A DNA stretch of 64,000 nucleotides. It comes from Gemmatimonadota bacterium. Lineage in GTDB: Bacteria > Gemmatimonadota > Gemmatimonadetes > Gemmatimonadales > GWC2-71-9. The stretch covers positions 1 through 64,000 of the forward strand of contig QHUJ01000114.1 of assembly GCA_003221895.1 (NCBI GenBank), read 5' to 3'. A model generated the notes under the pieces. That model searched no databases. It saw only the letters and a list, made by a program, of their open reading frames with translations, and had not been told where the DNA came from. This document shows, in pieces, positions 38,420 through 48,051 of the stretch; the stretch's first letter is position 1; every line of letters begins with the position of its first letter. The translations under genes were made by a program, and so were the position numbers.

Positions 38420-39436
38420 ATGCTCGTAACCGTGCTTTTCGCACTGCTGCAGGCACTGAACGTCCCCGCCGATTCGGGCGAAATCCATCTCCGCAACGTT
38501 CGCCAGCTGACCTTCGGTGGCCAGAACGCCGAGGCGTATTTCGCGCGTTCGGGCCAGCAGCTGATTTTTCAGAGGCAGGAAGCCGACACGGGCTGCGATC
38601 AGCAGTATATCATGAACATCGATGGGTCGGGCCTGCATCGCGTCTCGGGCGGCAAGGGTCGCACCACGTGCGGGTACTTCTTCGATGGCGATCGGCGGAT
38701 TTTTTACGCCAGTACCGAGCACGGCGGTGCTGCCTGCCCCCCGCGTCCCGATTACTCGAAAGGCTACGTCTGGGCGCTGTACGATTACGACATCTACGTC
38801 GCGAGCGCCGATGGTCAGGGTGCGCGCCGGCTCACGAATAATCCCCAGTACGATGCCGAAGGGACGCTGTCCCCGGACGGCACGACCATCGTCTTTACGT
38901 CGCTGCGCGACGGCGATCTCGACATCTACACGATGCGCGTCGATGGAACTCATCTCAAACGCCTTACGCACACGCTCGGCTACGACGGCGGCCCCTTCTT
39001 CTCGCCGGATGGCAAGCACATCGTCTATCGCGCGTGGCATCCGCAGACTGCTGCGGATTCCGCCGATTATAAGACGTTGATTGGCCAGAACTTGGTCCGG
39101 CCGGTCCGCATGGAGATCTGGGTAATGGACGAGGACGGATCCCATCAGCGGCAGGTGACGAATCTGGGCGGCGCGAGTTTCGCGCCGTATTTCCACCCCG
39201 ACGGGCGCCGCATCATCTTCGCGTCGAACTACAGGAATCCGCGTTCCCGCAACTTCGATCTGTATCTCATGAATCTCGACGGCTCAGGGCTGGAGCAGAT
39301 CACCACGAGCTCCGAGTTCGACGCGTTCCCGATGTTTTCTCCCGACGGCCGCGAGCTCGTCTGGGCCTCGAATCGCCACGGCAAGGTCCAGGGAGAGACG
39401 AACATCTTCATCGCCGACTGGGTCGAGCACCCGTGA
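38420..39436 (+). CDS. TolB-like/PD40 beta-propeller secreted protein
   Basis: Repeated PDG-type blades: GTLSPDGTTIVFTSLRDGDLDIYTMRVDGT, FSPDGKHIVYRAW, FHPDGRRIIFASN, FSPDGRELVWASNRHG. Confidence 0.88.
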   Translation: MLVTVLFALLQALNVPADSGEIHLRNVRQLTFGGQNAEAYFARSGQQLIFQRQEADTGCDQQYIMNIDGSGLHRVSGGKGRTTCGYFFDGDRRIFYASTEHGGAACPPRPDYSKGYVWALYDYDIYVASADGQGARRLTNNPQYDAEGTLSPDGTTIVFTSLRDGDLDIYTMRVDGTHLKRLTHTLGYDGGPFFSPDGKHIVYRAWHPQTAADSADYKTLIGQNLVRPVRMEIWVMDEDGSHQRQVTNLGGASFAPYFHPDGRRIIFASNYRNPRSRNFDLYLMNLDGSGLEQITTSSEFDAFPMFSPDGRELVWASNRHGKVQGETNIFIADWVEHP

Positions 39437-40182
39437 GTCGCCCAGAACCTTCACGAACGTCGCCTAGCGTTTCAGAACCTCCTCCGAAGACTCTCAAGGA
39501 GGAGGTGATTGCGTGGGCTAAAGCGCTCGGTTCGGCGGTGCTGATCTGGATCGTCCTGCGGTCGTATCTCGTCGAGGCGTTCCGCATTCCGTCGGCGAGC
39601 ATGGAGAACACGCTGCTGACCGGTGACTTCCTTTTCGTGAACAAGGTGACGTTTGGTGGCGAGCTGGAGATTCCGCTGGCCCACCTCCACTGTTGCCGGC
39701 TGCCGGCAGCTCGCGCGCCCGAGAGACAGGAAATCGTGGTGTTTCGGTCGGTAGAGGACTCGACGCCCAACCTGAACATCGTCAAGCGGGTCATCGGCGT
39801 CCCGGGCGACACGCTGCAGATGGTGCACGACACAGTAATCCGCAACGGGCAGCGCCTCGACGAGCCGTACGCGCTCCACACCGCGCTGATACCTCCTCCC
39901 GACGATCAGTACCGCGCCCAGATCAGAGCTCTCCAGTTGCCGCAGTACGCGGGGAAGGATCCGGGGAACTACCATCCGAACACGCACGATTGGGGACCGA
40001 TCGTCATACCGCCGCAGCACTACTGGGTGATGGGCGACAACCGGGACGAGTCGTACGACAGCCGTTTTTGGGGATTTCTACCGCGCGATCACATCCGGGG
40101 GAAACCGCTGGTTATCTATATGAGTGTGGCGATGAATCCGTTCCGAGTTCGCTGGAACCGGTTGTTCCGACACCCATCTTAA
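39433..40182 (+). CDS. lepB: Signal peptidase I
   Basis: EAFRIPSASMENTLLTGDFLFVNK, VKRVIGVPGD, YWVMGDNRDESYDSRFWG. Confidence 0.97.
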   Translation: MSRPEPSRTSPSVSEPPPKTLKEEVIAWAKALGSAVLIWIVLRSYLVEAFRIPSASMENTLLTGDFLFVNKVTFGGELEIPLAHLHCCRLPAARAPERQEIVVFRSVEDSTPNLNIVKRVIGVPGDTLQMVHDTVIRNGQRLDEPYALHTALIPPPDDQYRAQIRALQLPQYAGKDPGNYHPNTHDWGPIVIPPQHYWVMGDNRDESYDSRFWGFLPRDHIRGKPLVIYMSVAMNPFRVRWNRLFRHPS

Positions 40183-40204
40183 AGGGGGCTACCGGCTCGC
40201 CGCT

Positions 40205-40420
40205 TCATTTGTATCGATACGTAATCCGTCCTCGAGTCAGATCGTAGGGCGACAAGTCCACCGCCACGCGGTCCCCTTGCAGGATCCGGATGTAATTCTT
40301 GCGCATCTTGCCGCTGACGTAGGCAAGCACGTCATGACCATTTTCGAGCTTTACGCGGAACGTCGTGTTGGGGAGCACCTCCGTCACGGTGCCCATCATC
40401 TGTATCGCGTCACCAGCCAC
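40205..40420 (-). CDS. infA: Translation initiation factor IF-1
   Basis: [62 protein letters not shown]. Confidence 0.97.
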   Translation of the reverse strand: MAGDAIQMMGTVTEVLPNTTFRVKLENGHDVLAYVSGKMRKNYIRILQGDRVAVDLSPYDLTRGRITYRYK

Positions 40421-40452
40421 GCTAATTCCCCCGATACTCGAGGCGGTTCGTT

Positions 40453-40719
40453 TTATGCGCTCCGCGGATCCATGGTCGCGTCGCGCGGCGGCTCCAGCTC
40501 ACGCGTGATATAAGAGGCATGCCGGCTGCACGCGGCGCATGAGAGGTTGATCCGCTCCGGAGTCAGTAACTCACCGGGGCGAAACGGGCGGCGGCGGGGC
40601 GAGCGTTGGATGGTACGTGTTCCGCAGGATGGGCACACAAGAGGCTCATGCGCCCGGTCTGCTGCTATGAGCGCCAGGGCTTCCGGCGCCCGATACTCCT
40701 TGATCCCGCGTCTGCCCAC
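40453..40719 (-). CDS. Small CxxC...CxxC zinc-ribbon protein
   Basis: [10 protein letters not shown]...CAACSRHA. Confidence 0.55.
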   Translation of the reverse strand: MGRRGIKEYRAPEALALIAADRAHEPLVCPSCGTRTIQRSPRRRPFRPGELLTPERINLSCAACSRHASYITRELEPPRDATMDPRSA

Positions 40720-40809
40720 GGCGACTCCCCTCCGGCACGAAATGTATATAAGACCGGCTCTTGACGCGCTTCCCCCCGGGGCTATCTCTCACCGCAACAG
40801 GAGGTTGCC

Positions 40810-41022
40810 ATGGATCGCCCGGCTTTTCAGTCGGTTGCGGAGATCGAGATCGACGCCGTCACTCCCTCACGTCGGGGCTTCACCCTCACCGGGCAGGGTG
40901 CGGACCGCGCCGAGTACCGGCTGGATGTGCATTTTGAGCTCCCGCTCGACCCCCGGACCCGCAAGGTGATCGGCGAGCTCCTGACCCAATCGGACGTGAC
41001 CATCGCCCGCCGCAATTCTTGA
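40810..41022 (+). CDS. Hypothetical 70-aa protein
   Basis: AGGAGG SD upstream, promoter-like TTGACG-N16-TATCTC. Confidence 0.6.
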   Translation: MDRPAFQSVAEIEIDAVTPSRRGFTLTGQGADRAEYRLDVHFELPLDPRTRKVIGELLTQSDVTIARRNS

Positions 41023-41070
41023 CGACCCCGGGGTGGTTCGTATAGCTTGGCGCGACCTTTAACCTCCCTG

Positions 41071-41364
41071 ATGCCAGCCGAACTCGGTGGTTCCCAGATC
41101 TCGTCGTTACTCGAAGCCCTCCCCGGCATCGCCAGCGTGCTGCGCAGTCCGGTTGCGGACGCGCTCATCAAGGCGATGCGGGCGGCGGTGGGCCTGGCCG
41201 ACTTTACAACCGACGATGCCGAAGAGCTCGTCCGCTATGCCGTGCGTCGCGGCCTGATAGGCCCCGACGAAGGCGACCGCGTGCTGGGGGAGGTACAGGA
41301 GGGGCTGCGGAAGAAGAAGCCGGTCGCGGTGAAGAAGGCGCCGGCAAAAAAGAAGAAACGCTAG
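41071..41364 (+). CDS. Hypothetical protein with Lys-rich tail
   Basis: ...[17 protein letters not shown]. Confidence 0.55.
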   Translation: MPAELGGSQISSLLEALPGIASVLRSPVADALIKAMRAAVGLADFTTDDAEELVRYAVRRGLIGPDEGDRVLGEVQEGLRKKKPVAVKKAPAKKKKR

Positions 41365-43049
41365 ACTCGGAAGCCGCGGACCAGCCCGCGCAGTTTCTCG
41401 GCCGCCTGGAGCAGATCGCCGGCGGCCGTCGCCATTTGCTGGGTCGATGCTCCCTGTTGCTCCGTTGCCGCGGTAACCTGCTCCGCGCTCGACGCGTGTG
41501 AAACGGCGCGACTCACCACCAGCTGGGCCTGCGCCCCCAGCTGCTCGGTGACGCCGCGGTTCTCCTGCGCGGCGTGCGTCACTCGACTTGCCGCCTGCTC
41601 GACCTGTTCGATGGCGGCGACGATTTCCGTCAGCCCGCGCGCCGCGCCCTCGGCCACCGACTCGATGCCGCGCACCTTCGCCTGCCCGACCGCCATTGTC
41701 GCCGTGACTTCCTCGACCTGCTCGCGGATCACGCGCGTCGTCCGCGCCACGTCTTCCGCCGCGCGCGCCGATTCGTCGGCGAGCTGACGGACTTCTTCCG
41801 CCACCACCGCGAACCCGCGACCATGCTCACCGGCACGCGCGGCTTCGATGGCCGCGTTGAGCGCGAGCAGATTGGTCTGCGAGGAGATCCGCTTGATCAG
41901 GTCCACGAAGTCGTCGATCGCGGCGCTCTGTTCGGCGAGCTGGGTCACTTCCGTCCCGGTGGTGCGGACCACTTCGCGGACGTCGAGCAAGGTATTTCCT
42001 GCGGCGGCGATGTCGTTGCGGTGGCGGTCGGCAACAGAACGGATCTCTTCGCCGAGACTCGCCACCCGCGCGGCGGCATCTATGATCTCGGCCGTGACCT
42101 GACGCAGCTGGTCGAGCCCCGTTTGCGTTTGATTCAGCTCGTTGCGTTGATGGTCGGCGCCGCTCGAGATGTCGAGCATTGCCGAAGAGACCTGGCTCGA
42201 CGATGCCGCCAACTGCTCACTGACCGACGAGAGATCGCTCGCGGCCGTCGCGATTCGGTCGGCCGAGCCCACGACCTCCATGACAATGCCGCGTAGCCGC
42301 TCACCCATGAGCCGCATCGCGTCCGCCAGCACCTCGAACTCGCGCGGCATCTGTCCCGTCGTCACGGGGCGCAGATCGCCGCTGCCGAAGCGCTCGGCGG
42401 CCGTCACGAGCCGGACCAGGGGCCCTTCGACCCAGCGCAGTGTGAACACGCCGACCATCACGCCGACGATCGCCGTCGCGATCAACACGAGCCACAGGGC
42501 GATCTCGCGCTGGCGCGCAAGTCCTCCCAGGCGCTGGCCCGCGGCCGCCGCCTTCTCCGATTGCCGCGCGGACAGCTCGCGGGCCAGGCGATTCAACTCG
42601 CTCACGGGAGCGCGGACCGCGCCCGTGAGCGCCTGTGCCTCGCTCGTCCGGCCGAGATCGAGCAGCGCATGGGCCAGTGAGTAATCGACATGGATGGTCG
42701 ACTGCAGTTGTTTGATACGGCTGACCGTGATCCGATCGGCCTCGGACAGGCCCGCCAACGCGTCCAGCTGTTTCTGGTAATTGAACGCTTGATCGACCGC
42801 GCTTTGGAACTCTTCGCGCGCGCCGTGCCCACCGCGCTGCGTCGCATACTGCTCGCCCAGGCGGATTTCATCGAACACCGCGGTAACGAGACCGCTCCCG
42901 ACTTCGCTCGACGAGCGCAGGCTCTCGATCTCCATTTCCAGCGAGCGCCGCAGTGTGCCGAGCGAGGTCACCCCGACCGCCGCCGCGACCACGAGGCCGG
43001 CGAGCAGCCCGGACAGACCGAGGATGATGCGCCAGCGGATGGTCATCAC
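41361..43049 (-). CDS. Methyl-accepting chemotaxis protein
   Basis: Two TM, HAMP, signalling tip [44 protein letters not shown]. Confidence 0.96.
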   Translation of the reverse strand: MMTIRWRIILGLSGLLAGLVVAAAVGVTSLGTLRRSLEMEIESLRSSSEVGSGLVTAVFDEIRLGEQYATQRGGHGAREEFQSAVDQAFNYQKQLDALAGLSEADRITVSRIKQLQSTIHVDYSLAHALLDLGRTSEAQALTGAVRAPVSELNRLARELSARQSEKAAAAGQRLGGLARQREIALWLVLIATAIVGVMVGVFTLRWVEGPLVRLVTAAERFGSGDLRPVTTGQMPREFEVLADAMRLMGERLRGIVMEVVGSADRIATAASDLSSVSEQLAASSSQVSSAMLDISSGADHQRNELNQTQTGLDQLRQVTAEIIDAAARVASLGEEIRSVADRHRNDIAAAGNTLLDVREVVRTTGTEVTQLAEQSAAIDDFVDLIKRISSQTNLLALNAAIEAARAGEHGRGFAVVAEEVRQLADESARAAEDVARTTRVIREQVEEVTATMAVGQAKVRGIESVAEGAARGLTEIVAAIEQVEQAASRVTHAAQENRGVTEQLGAQAQLVVSRAVSHASSAEQVTAATEQQGASTQQMATAAGDLLQAAEKLRGLVRGFRV

Positions 43050-44239
43050 TGCGTCTCTGGCGCCAGCTTTCCCGCGTGCACCACGCCGATGACGACCGGT
43101 TTCGCCGGCACGTCACCGCGAGCGTCGAAGGCGATCGAGCCGGTCACGCCTTCAAATGCCGGGAGGCTTCCCCCGGTACGCGCCACTCGGTCGCGAACGG
43201 CACGCCGATCGGCTCCGGTTTCGGTCAGCACGCCCGCGAGTAATTGAACGATGTCGTAGGCGGCGGCCCCGCGATGATCGGGGCGCTCGCCGGGATAAGC
43301 ATGCGCGTAGGCGGCAACAAACTGGGCATTGCGGTCGCCCGATTGATCGACGAGATACGCGACCGACATCCTGAGCCCCTCAGCGAGCGGGCCCGCGGTT
43401 TCGATGCCGCTCAGGGCGTCGCCACCCAGCGGAGCCCAATGCACGCCGATCCGCGCCATCTCGCTCAGCGCCAGCTCCGCCCCGCCTCGGTCGGTGGCGA
43501 GCATGATTGCGTCCACGCCACCCTGCTGCCTCATGCGGGAGAGGTAAGGTTCGAGGCTCGGCGTGGTAGCAAGCATCGGATCTTCTTCCACGATTTCCCC
43601 GCCCCCCCCGGCCCCCCCTGCCCCCCCTGCCCCCCCCAGCCTCTTGAATTCGGCGGCGAAACTGGCCCGCAGACCGCGCCCATAGTCGTCGTCCAGATAG
43701 ATCACGCCCACTCTGCGGGCTCTCAGCACCTGCCGGGCGTAGCGCGCCAGCTGGATCCCGTGATTCAGGTCGCTTGGGCAGACGCGGAACATGTACGGGT
43801 TGACTCCCGAGAGATCGGGACTCGAAGCGGAGGGTGAAATCATGGCCACCGGGCGCCGAGCCTCTCCATATACGCGGCCGGCGGCCAGGGACGCGCTGGA
43901 AGTGAGATGACCAATCACTCCGACGACTGCCGGGTCCTGTACAAGCTGTTGCGCGATGCGAATGGCCACCTCGGGTCGCCCGCTGTCATCCAGCACACGC
44001 AGGACGAGGTCCCGGCCTCGAATCCCGCCCCGGGCGTTGACTTCCTTCACCGCCAGCTCGGCGGCATGCCGCATCGAAACCCCACGGGGCTGTGAAAAGG
44101 GGCCGGCCAACCCGAGAACAATGGGGCTTTTGTCGGCGCGTCCACAGGCCGTGAGTACCAACGCCGCGGCGACGAGCCTGCGCAAAACTGTCCTCCTGGT
44201 GTGGAGAGGGAGAGTGCGGGCAAGGTTAAGGTTGCTCAT
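43046..44239 (-). CDS. Leu/Ile/Val-type periplasmic ligand-binding lipoprotein (ABC SBP fold)
   Basis: Lipobox [70 protein letters not shown]. Confidence 0.9.
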   Translation of the reverse strand: MSNLNLARTLPLHTRRTVLRRLVAAALVLTACGRADKSPIVLGLAGPFSQPRGVSMRHAAELAVKEVNARGGIRGRDLVLRVLDDSGRPEVAIRIAQQLVQDPAVVGVIGHLTSSASLAAGRVYGEARRPVAMISPSASSPDLSGVNPYMFRVCPSDLNHGIQLARYARQVLRARRVGVIYLDDDYGRGLRASFAAEFKRLGGAGGAGGAGGGGEIVEEDPMLATTPSLEPYLSRMRQQGGVDAIMLATDRGGAELALSEMARIGVHWAPLGGDALSGIETAGPLAEGLRMSVAYLVDQSGDRNAQFVAAYAHAYPGERPDHRGAAAYDIVQLLAGVLTETGADRRAVRDRVARTGGSLPAFEGVTGSIAFDARGDVPAKPVVIGVVHAGKLAPETQ

Positions 44240-44277
44240 GGGATAGCGCAATATCCACGCGCTTTCCACATTTCAGC

Positions 44278-45120
44278 ATGAGTGTGATTCAGCGTTTGTG
44301 TGGATTCACCGCGGCACTCGAGCGTCTGCTCACCGCGCGGGACGCCACCGTGCTGGACACTCTGTGGGAAGAGTTGAGTCTCGGGCAACTGGGGTGGGAG
44401 GCGCTCGCGTTGGCGCGGCGCGCCAACACCGAGAAGCTCGAACCCGCGCTCGCGGAGCTGGACCGGCGGCTGCTCGCCGTCCTCGAACGATGCCGCGCGT
44501 TTCTCGATCCGCACATCGTCACCTTCCGTGTTCCCGAGCTGGAACGCTGGCAGCACGCCGCCGCCGCTGCGCTCGTCGGCGCGCGTTGGGGGGTTGCGGG
44601 ACTGCGAACCGTCATCGCGGACACCCAGGCCCCAGTGGGCCGGCGCTACTTCGCGTTCCTGGCACTTGCCGAGCGACATCCCAAGGAAGCGTGGCCGTTG
44701 TTCGCCCGCTATCTGCAGACGCCGGGCGCCCACCACGCGTTCGTCGCGGCGGCGGTTGAGGCCGCTCGCTACTATCCGGGGCAGGCGCCGTACGTGATTG
44801 CGCTATTCCAGCGGATTCGCGGCGACGAGATGCTACGCCGCTTTCTCGCCCCGAAGATCCTTGAGTCGCTGTACGTCTTGGGCGATCCGGCCGCTCTTCC
44901 TCTATATGAGGAGCTGCTCGTCGCCGGCCACACCGATCGAGATCTGGGAAGGTGCGAGGTCACGCGCGCGCTGGTGGGAGTTCGTAAGCTCACCGGCCGG
45001 GTAGCCGCGAGCAGCAAATTCCCCGATCCAGAAGAGCCTGGGGTGATTCGGGCACTCGACGAGGCCCAGCGGATCTTCGAGGAGGAGAAGGACCAGCTTC
45101 AGCCGGTCGTGGTCATTTGA
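44278..45120 (+). CDS. HEAT-repeat-like helical protein
   Basis: Alpha-helical repeats; AFVAAAVEAARYYPGQAPYVIALFQRI, PLYEELLVAGHTDRDLGRCEV. Confidence 0.55.
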   Translation: MSVIQRLCGFTAALERLLTARDATVLDTLWEELSLGQLGWEALALARRANTEKLEPALAELDRRLLAVLERCRAFLDPHIVTFRVPELERWQHAAAAALVGARWGVAGLRTVIADTQAPVGRRYFAFLALAERHPKEAWPLFARYLQTPGAHHAFVAAAVEAARYYPGQAPYVIALFQRIRGDEMLRRFLAPKILESLYVLGDPAALPLYEELLVAGHTDRDLGRCEVTRALVGVRKLTGRVAASSKFPDPEEPGVIRALDEAQRIFEEEKDQLQPVVVI

Positions 45121-45937
45121 CGAAGGTGGCCATCCTCTCGCGGTAGGCTTTTGCCCCCATGTCGTACGTGTCGTTATGTCCTGCTCCCTCGATCATCACG
45201 AATTCCACCGGGCCACCGGCCGCCGCCGCCAGCTCCTTTCCCATTTCCAAGGGCACGAGTTTGTCCGCGGTGCCGTGGAAGATGAGCGTGCGGCAGCGGA
45301 TGTTCTCGATTCTGCCCAGGTTATCCAACCGCAATCGCACCAACGCTTTGGGAAAAATGGCGTAGTGCCGCGACGCCATCGCGCGCGCGCTGGTGAAGGG
45401 TGATTCGAGGATCATGCCCGCCACTTCGTGCGTCGCCGCGACATGCGTTGCGGCGGCGCTGCCCAGGGAGCGCCCGTACACGTAGATGCGACGGGGGTCG
45501 ACCTCCGGTCGCCGTGTGAGCTCCCGATAGCCGACGTCTGCCGCTTCATAGAGTCCGGCTTCCGTCGTGCGGCCGCCGCTCCCGCCGTAGCCGGGATAAT
45601 CGAGCACCAGCAGCGCCGCGTTGGGCGGACGGAAATCGCGGATGATCGGCCAAATAGCTGCGATTGTTTCGCCGTTGCCGTAAAACCAGAGCAGTGCGGG
45701 AAAAGGCGGGGCAGGGCGGGAGGCGGCGGATTGAGGCGCAGGCGCCGGCGACAGGTACCAGCCAACCAGGTTCGTCCCATCCTGCATCTTCAACTCGATG
45801 CGTTCACCGTAACCGAGTGTCTGTACCGGATCCGGTACCGGTGCTTTCGGGGCAGGGAACGTGATCCGCTCCTGCATCGTCCACAGCGCGAGCAGGATCA
45901 CGAGATAGGTGCCGGCCACGGCCAGAACGATTCCCAT
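45113..45937 (-). CDS. Alpha/beta hydrolase
   Basis: LLWFYGNGETIAAIWPIIRDF, VYGRSLGSAAATHVAA (GxSxG), FHGTADKLVPLEMG, GAGHNDTYD. Confidence 0.9.
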   Translation of the reverse strand: MGIVLAVAGTYLVILLALWTMQERITFPAPKAPVPDPVQTLGYGERIELKMQDGTNLVGWYLSPAPAPQSAASRPAPPFPALLWFYGNGETIAAIWPIIRDFRPPNAALLVLDYPGYGGSGGRTTEAGLYEAADVGYRELTRRPEVDPRRIYVYGRSLGSAAATHVAATHEVAGMILESPFTSARAMASRHYAIFPKALVRLRLDNLGRIENIRCRTLIFHGTADKLVPLEMGKELAAAAGGPVEFVMIEGAGHNDTYDMGAKAYRERMATFVK

Positions 45938-45951
45938 TAATTTGTGAGCCA

Positions 45952-46872
45952 ATGGACCCACAGCTCGTCTCCCGCGCTCGAGGCGCGTTGCTGGGCCTGG
46001 TTGCCGGCAATCAGCTGGGTGTCCCGACGGAGGGGATGGGATCGGAGGCGATCCGGAAGGCCTTCCCGAACGGCCTGCACGACCTCGCACTCCCACCCAA
46101 GAACTCTCCCTACGATGATGATGCGGCAATGGCGCTGCTGCTCGGCGAGTCGCTGCTCGCGGCGAAGGGGTTTGACGCGACCGACGTGGCACACCGCTGG
46201 GTGAAATGGATGAAGGTCGACGGTCGGGGCATCGGCTGGACGACCAAACGCGCGCTCACCCTGATCGATCGCGGGAAAGAGCCGTTCGAGGCCGGTCGCC
46301 TGGCGCATCAGGAGAGTCCGGGCCGTTCGGCGGGGAACGGGAGCGTCATGCGGTGCGTCCCGGTGGCGCTGCGCTACCACGACGATCTCGATCGGCTGAT
46401 TCGGGTCTCGACGCAGCAGGCGGCGATCACCCATGCCGACGAGCGGTGCACCTGGGCCGCGGCGGCGGTAAACCTCGCCGCGCGGGAGCTGCTGCACGGC
46501 AACATCTATTTCATCGAGGAAGTCCTGCACCGGATCGGCGATCGTGCGCCCCGCGTGCTGCGCGACGCCATCCATCGCGTGCCGCGGGAGGGAGAAAGCG
46601 ACCTTCCGATCACGCGGGCGGGCGAGACGGGATACGTCGTTCACTGTGTCGAAATCGCGTTCTGGTTCGTCGCGCACGATCGCACGCTCGAAGAATCGCT
46701 CATCCACCTGGCGCAGGCGGGTGGGGACACCGACACCAATGCGGCCGTCGCAGGTGCGCTGCTCGGCGCGCGTCATGGAGAGACGGCGCTGCCGCCTCGT
46801 TGGATGGATCAGCTTGTCGGAGCTCAGGGAATCGGGAAGCTTGCGGAAGAACTCGTGAACGCTACGATGTGA
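45952..46872 (+). CDS. ADP-ribosylglycohydrolase family protein
   Basis: RARGALLGLVAGNQLGVPTEG, YDDDAAMALLLGESL, GRSAGNGSVMRCVPV, QAGGDTDTNAAVAGALLGARHG. Confidence 0.93.
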   Translation: MDPQLVSRARGALLGLVAGNQLGVPTEGMGSEAIRKAFPNGLHDLALPPKNSPYDDDAAMALLLGESLLAAKGFDATDVAHRWVKWMKVDGRGIGWTTKRALTLIDRGKEPFEAGRLAHQESPGRSAGNGSVMRCVPVALRYHDDLDRLIRVSTQQAAITHADERCTWAAAAVNLAARELLHGNIYFIEEVLHRIGDRAPRVLRDAIHRVPREGESDLPITRAGETGYVVHCVEIAFWFVAHDRTLEESLIHLAQAGGDTDTNAAVAGALLGARHGETALPPRWMDQLVGAQGIGKLAEELVNATM

Positions 46873-46908
46873 AACGTGCGCCGGGGTCTGAGTCGTCCGG
46901 CGCACGGC

Positions 46909-47490
46909 TCACGGCTTATGCGGTTTCGATTTCGGCGGCGGAACGTAGCTCGCGATCCGGTTCATCACATCGCGGTCGTTGAGCGTGATCGACACCACCC
47001 GCCAATCCTGCCCCCCTCGCCAGTTGAGGCGAATAAAGCGTTGGCCATTCGTCCACTCCCACATGCTGCGCTCGCGCCGCGTTGGATTCCCCAGCTGCTT
47101 GCGCATGGCGTTCTGCCGTTGCTTGACCAGCGACACCTTGCCCGAATCGATGAACGAGATCACGGACGTCCGACCCTCGATCACATTGGCGCTGAGATAG
47201 AACGCGGCGCTGTCAGAGGGATCGCGAACGCGTACGCCGCAGTCCATCACCTGAGCGGTGTTCTTCATCGTTTGGCAGCCGAGAATCTCCTTGGGTCTTG
47301 CCATCGCCCGCGCCTTGGTGGCGAAATCGCGGTACGGCATCCCAGGCGCAAAGCCGCGATAGCTAAACGCCTCAACGGCAGGCTTCGCAGTGGCGGAAGG
47401 CGCCGCACCCGGTGCGGGGGCCGGCGGTGGGGGCGGAGGCGCACCGGGGGCTGCCTGGACCACTAGCAGAAGAAGGAGTAGTGGGGTCAT
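46909..47490 (-). CDS. Secreted hypothetical protein with Pro-rich linker
   Basis: Signal peptide MTPLLLLLLVVQAAPG followed by APPPPPPAPAPG. Confidence 0.65.
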   Translation of the reverse strand: MTPLLLLLLVVQAAPGAPPPPPPAPAPGAAPSATAKPAVEAFSYRGFAPGMPYRDFATKARAMARPKEILGCQTMKNTAQVMDCGVRVRDPSDSAAFYLSANVIEGRTSVISFIDSGKVSLVKQRQNAMRKQLGNPTRRERSMWEWTNGQRFIRLNWRGGQDWRVVSITLNDRDVMNRIASYVPPPKSKPHKP

Positions 47491-47509
47491 TCGCCAATAT
47501 ATGAAAAGC

Positions 47510-47539
47510 AAACGGGCCCGGTGTGACCCGGGCCCGTTT
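47510..47539 (-). terminator. Intrinsic terminator of cspA
   Basis: AAACGGGCCCGG / CCGGGCCCGTTT perfect 12-bp stem directly after cspA. Confidence 0.85.
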
Positions 47540-47554
47540 CCCTGAGGGGAGCGC

Positions 47555-47755
47555 TCAGACCTTCCGAACGTTCTGCGCCTGCAGACCTTTTGGACCCTGA
47601 GCGACGTCGAACTCCACGTTGTCGCCCTCGGCGAGGCTGCGGAAGCCCTCAGCCTGGATCGCTGTGAAGTGGACGAACACGTCCGGACCCGACTCCTGCG
47701 CGATAAAGCCAAAGCCCTTCGCGTCGTTAAACCACTTCACCTTACCCTTAGCCAT
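47555..47755 (-). CDS. cspA: Cold shock protein
   Basis: [31 protein letters not shown]. Confidence 0.97.
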   Translation of the reverse strand: MAKGKVKWFNDAKGFGFIAQESGPDVFVHFTAIQAEGFRSLAEGDNVEFDVAQGPKGLQAQNVRKV

Positions 47756-47836
47756 ACTGTTCTAACCTCTGCACAATGGGGCACTGCCCCGGACTGGAAC
47801 GACCCACGCCACCGCGGCATTGGGCGGGCTCAAAGC

Positions 47837-47867
47837 AAAAATCCGCGAGACATATGGTCCTCGCGGA
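47837..47867 (-). terminator. Intrinsic-terminator-like hairpin inside cspA leader
   Basis: Minus strand TCCGCGAG-N10-CTCGCGGA-TTTTTG. Confidence 0.75.
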
Positions 47868-47914
47868 AGCGCAGACAGCCAGTGACGGTGCCACGTATGC
47901 TTGAACCGCGGGCA

Positions 47915-47943
47915 AAAGTATGGAACCCGCAGGGGCCTGTCAA
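47915..47943 (-). promoter_or_regulatory. Sigma70-type promoter for cspA leader
   Basis: Minus strand TTGACA-N17-TACTTT. Confidence 0.75.
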
Positions 47944-48051
47944 TCAGGCCTGCCGATAAGTCTTACACGCAGCATAGCGACAGTATCGCAGCACCGGTCA
48001 CAAATGCACCATGCAGATAGATTCCGGGCCCACCTCGATATGAGGAAAACG

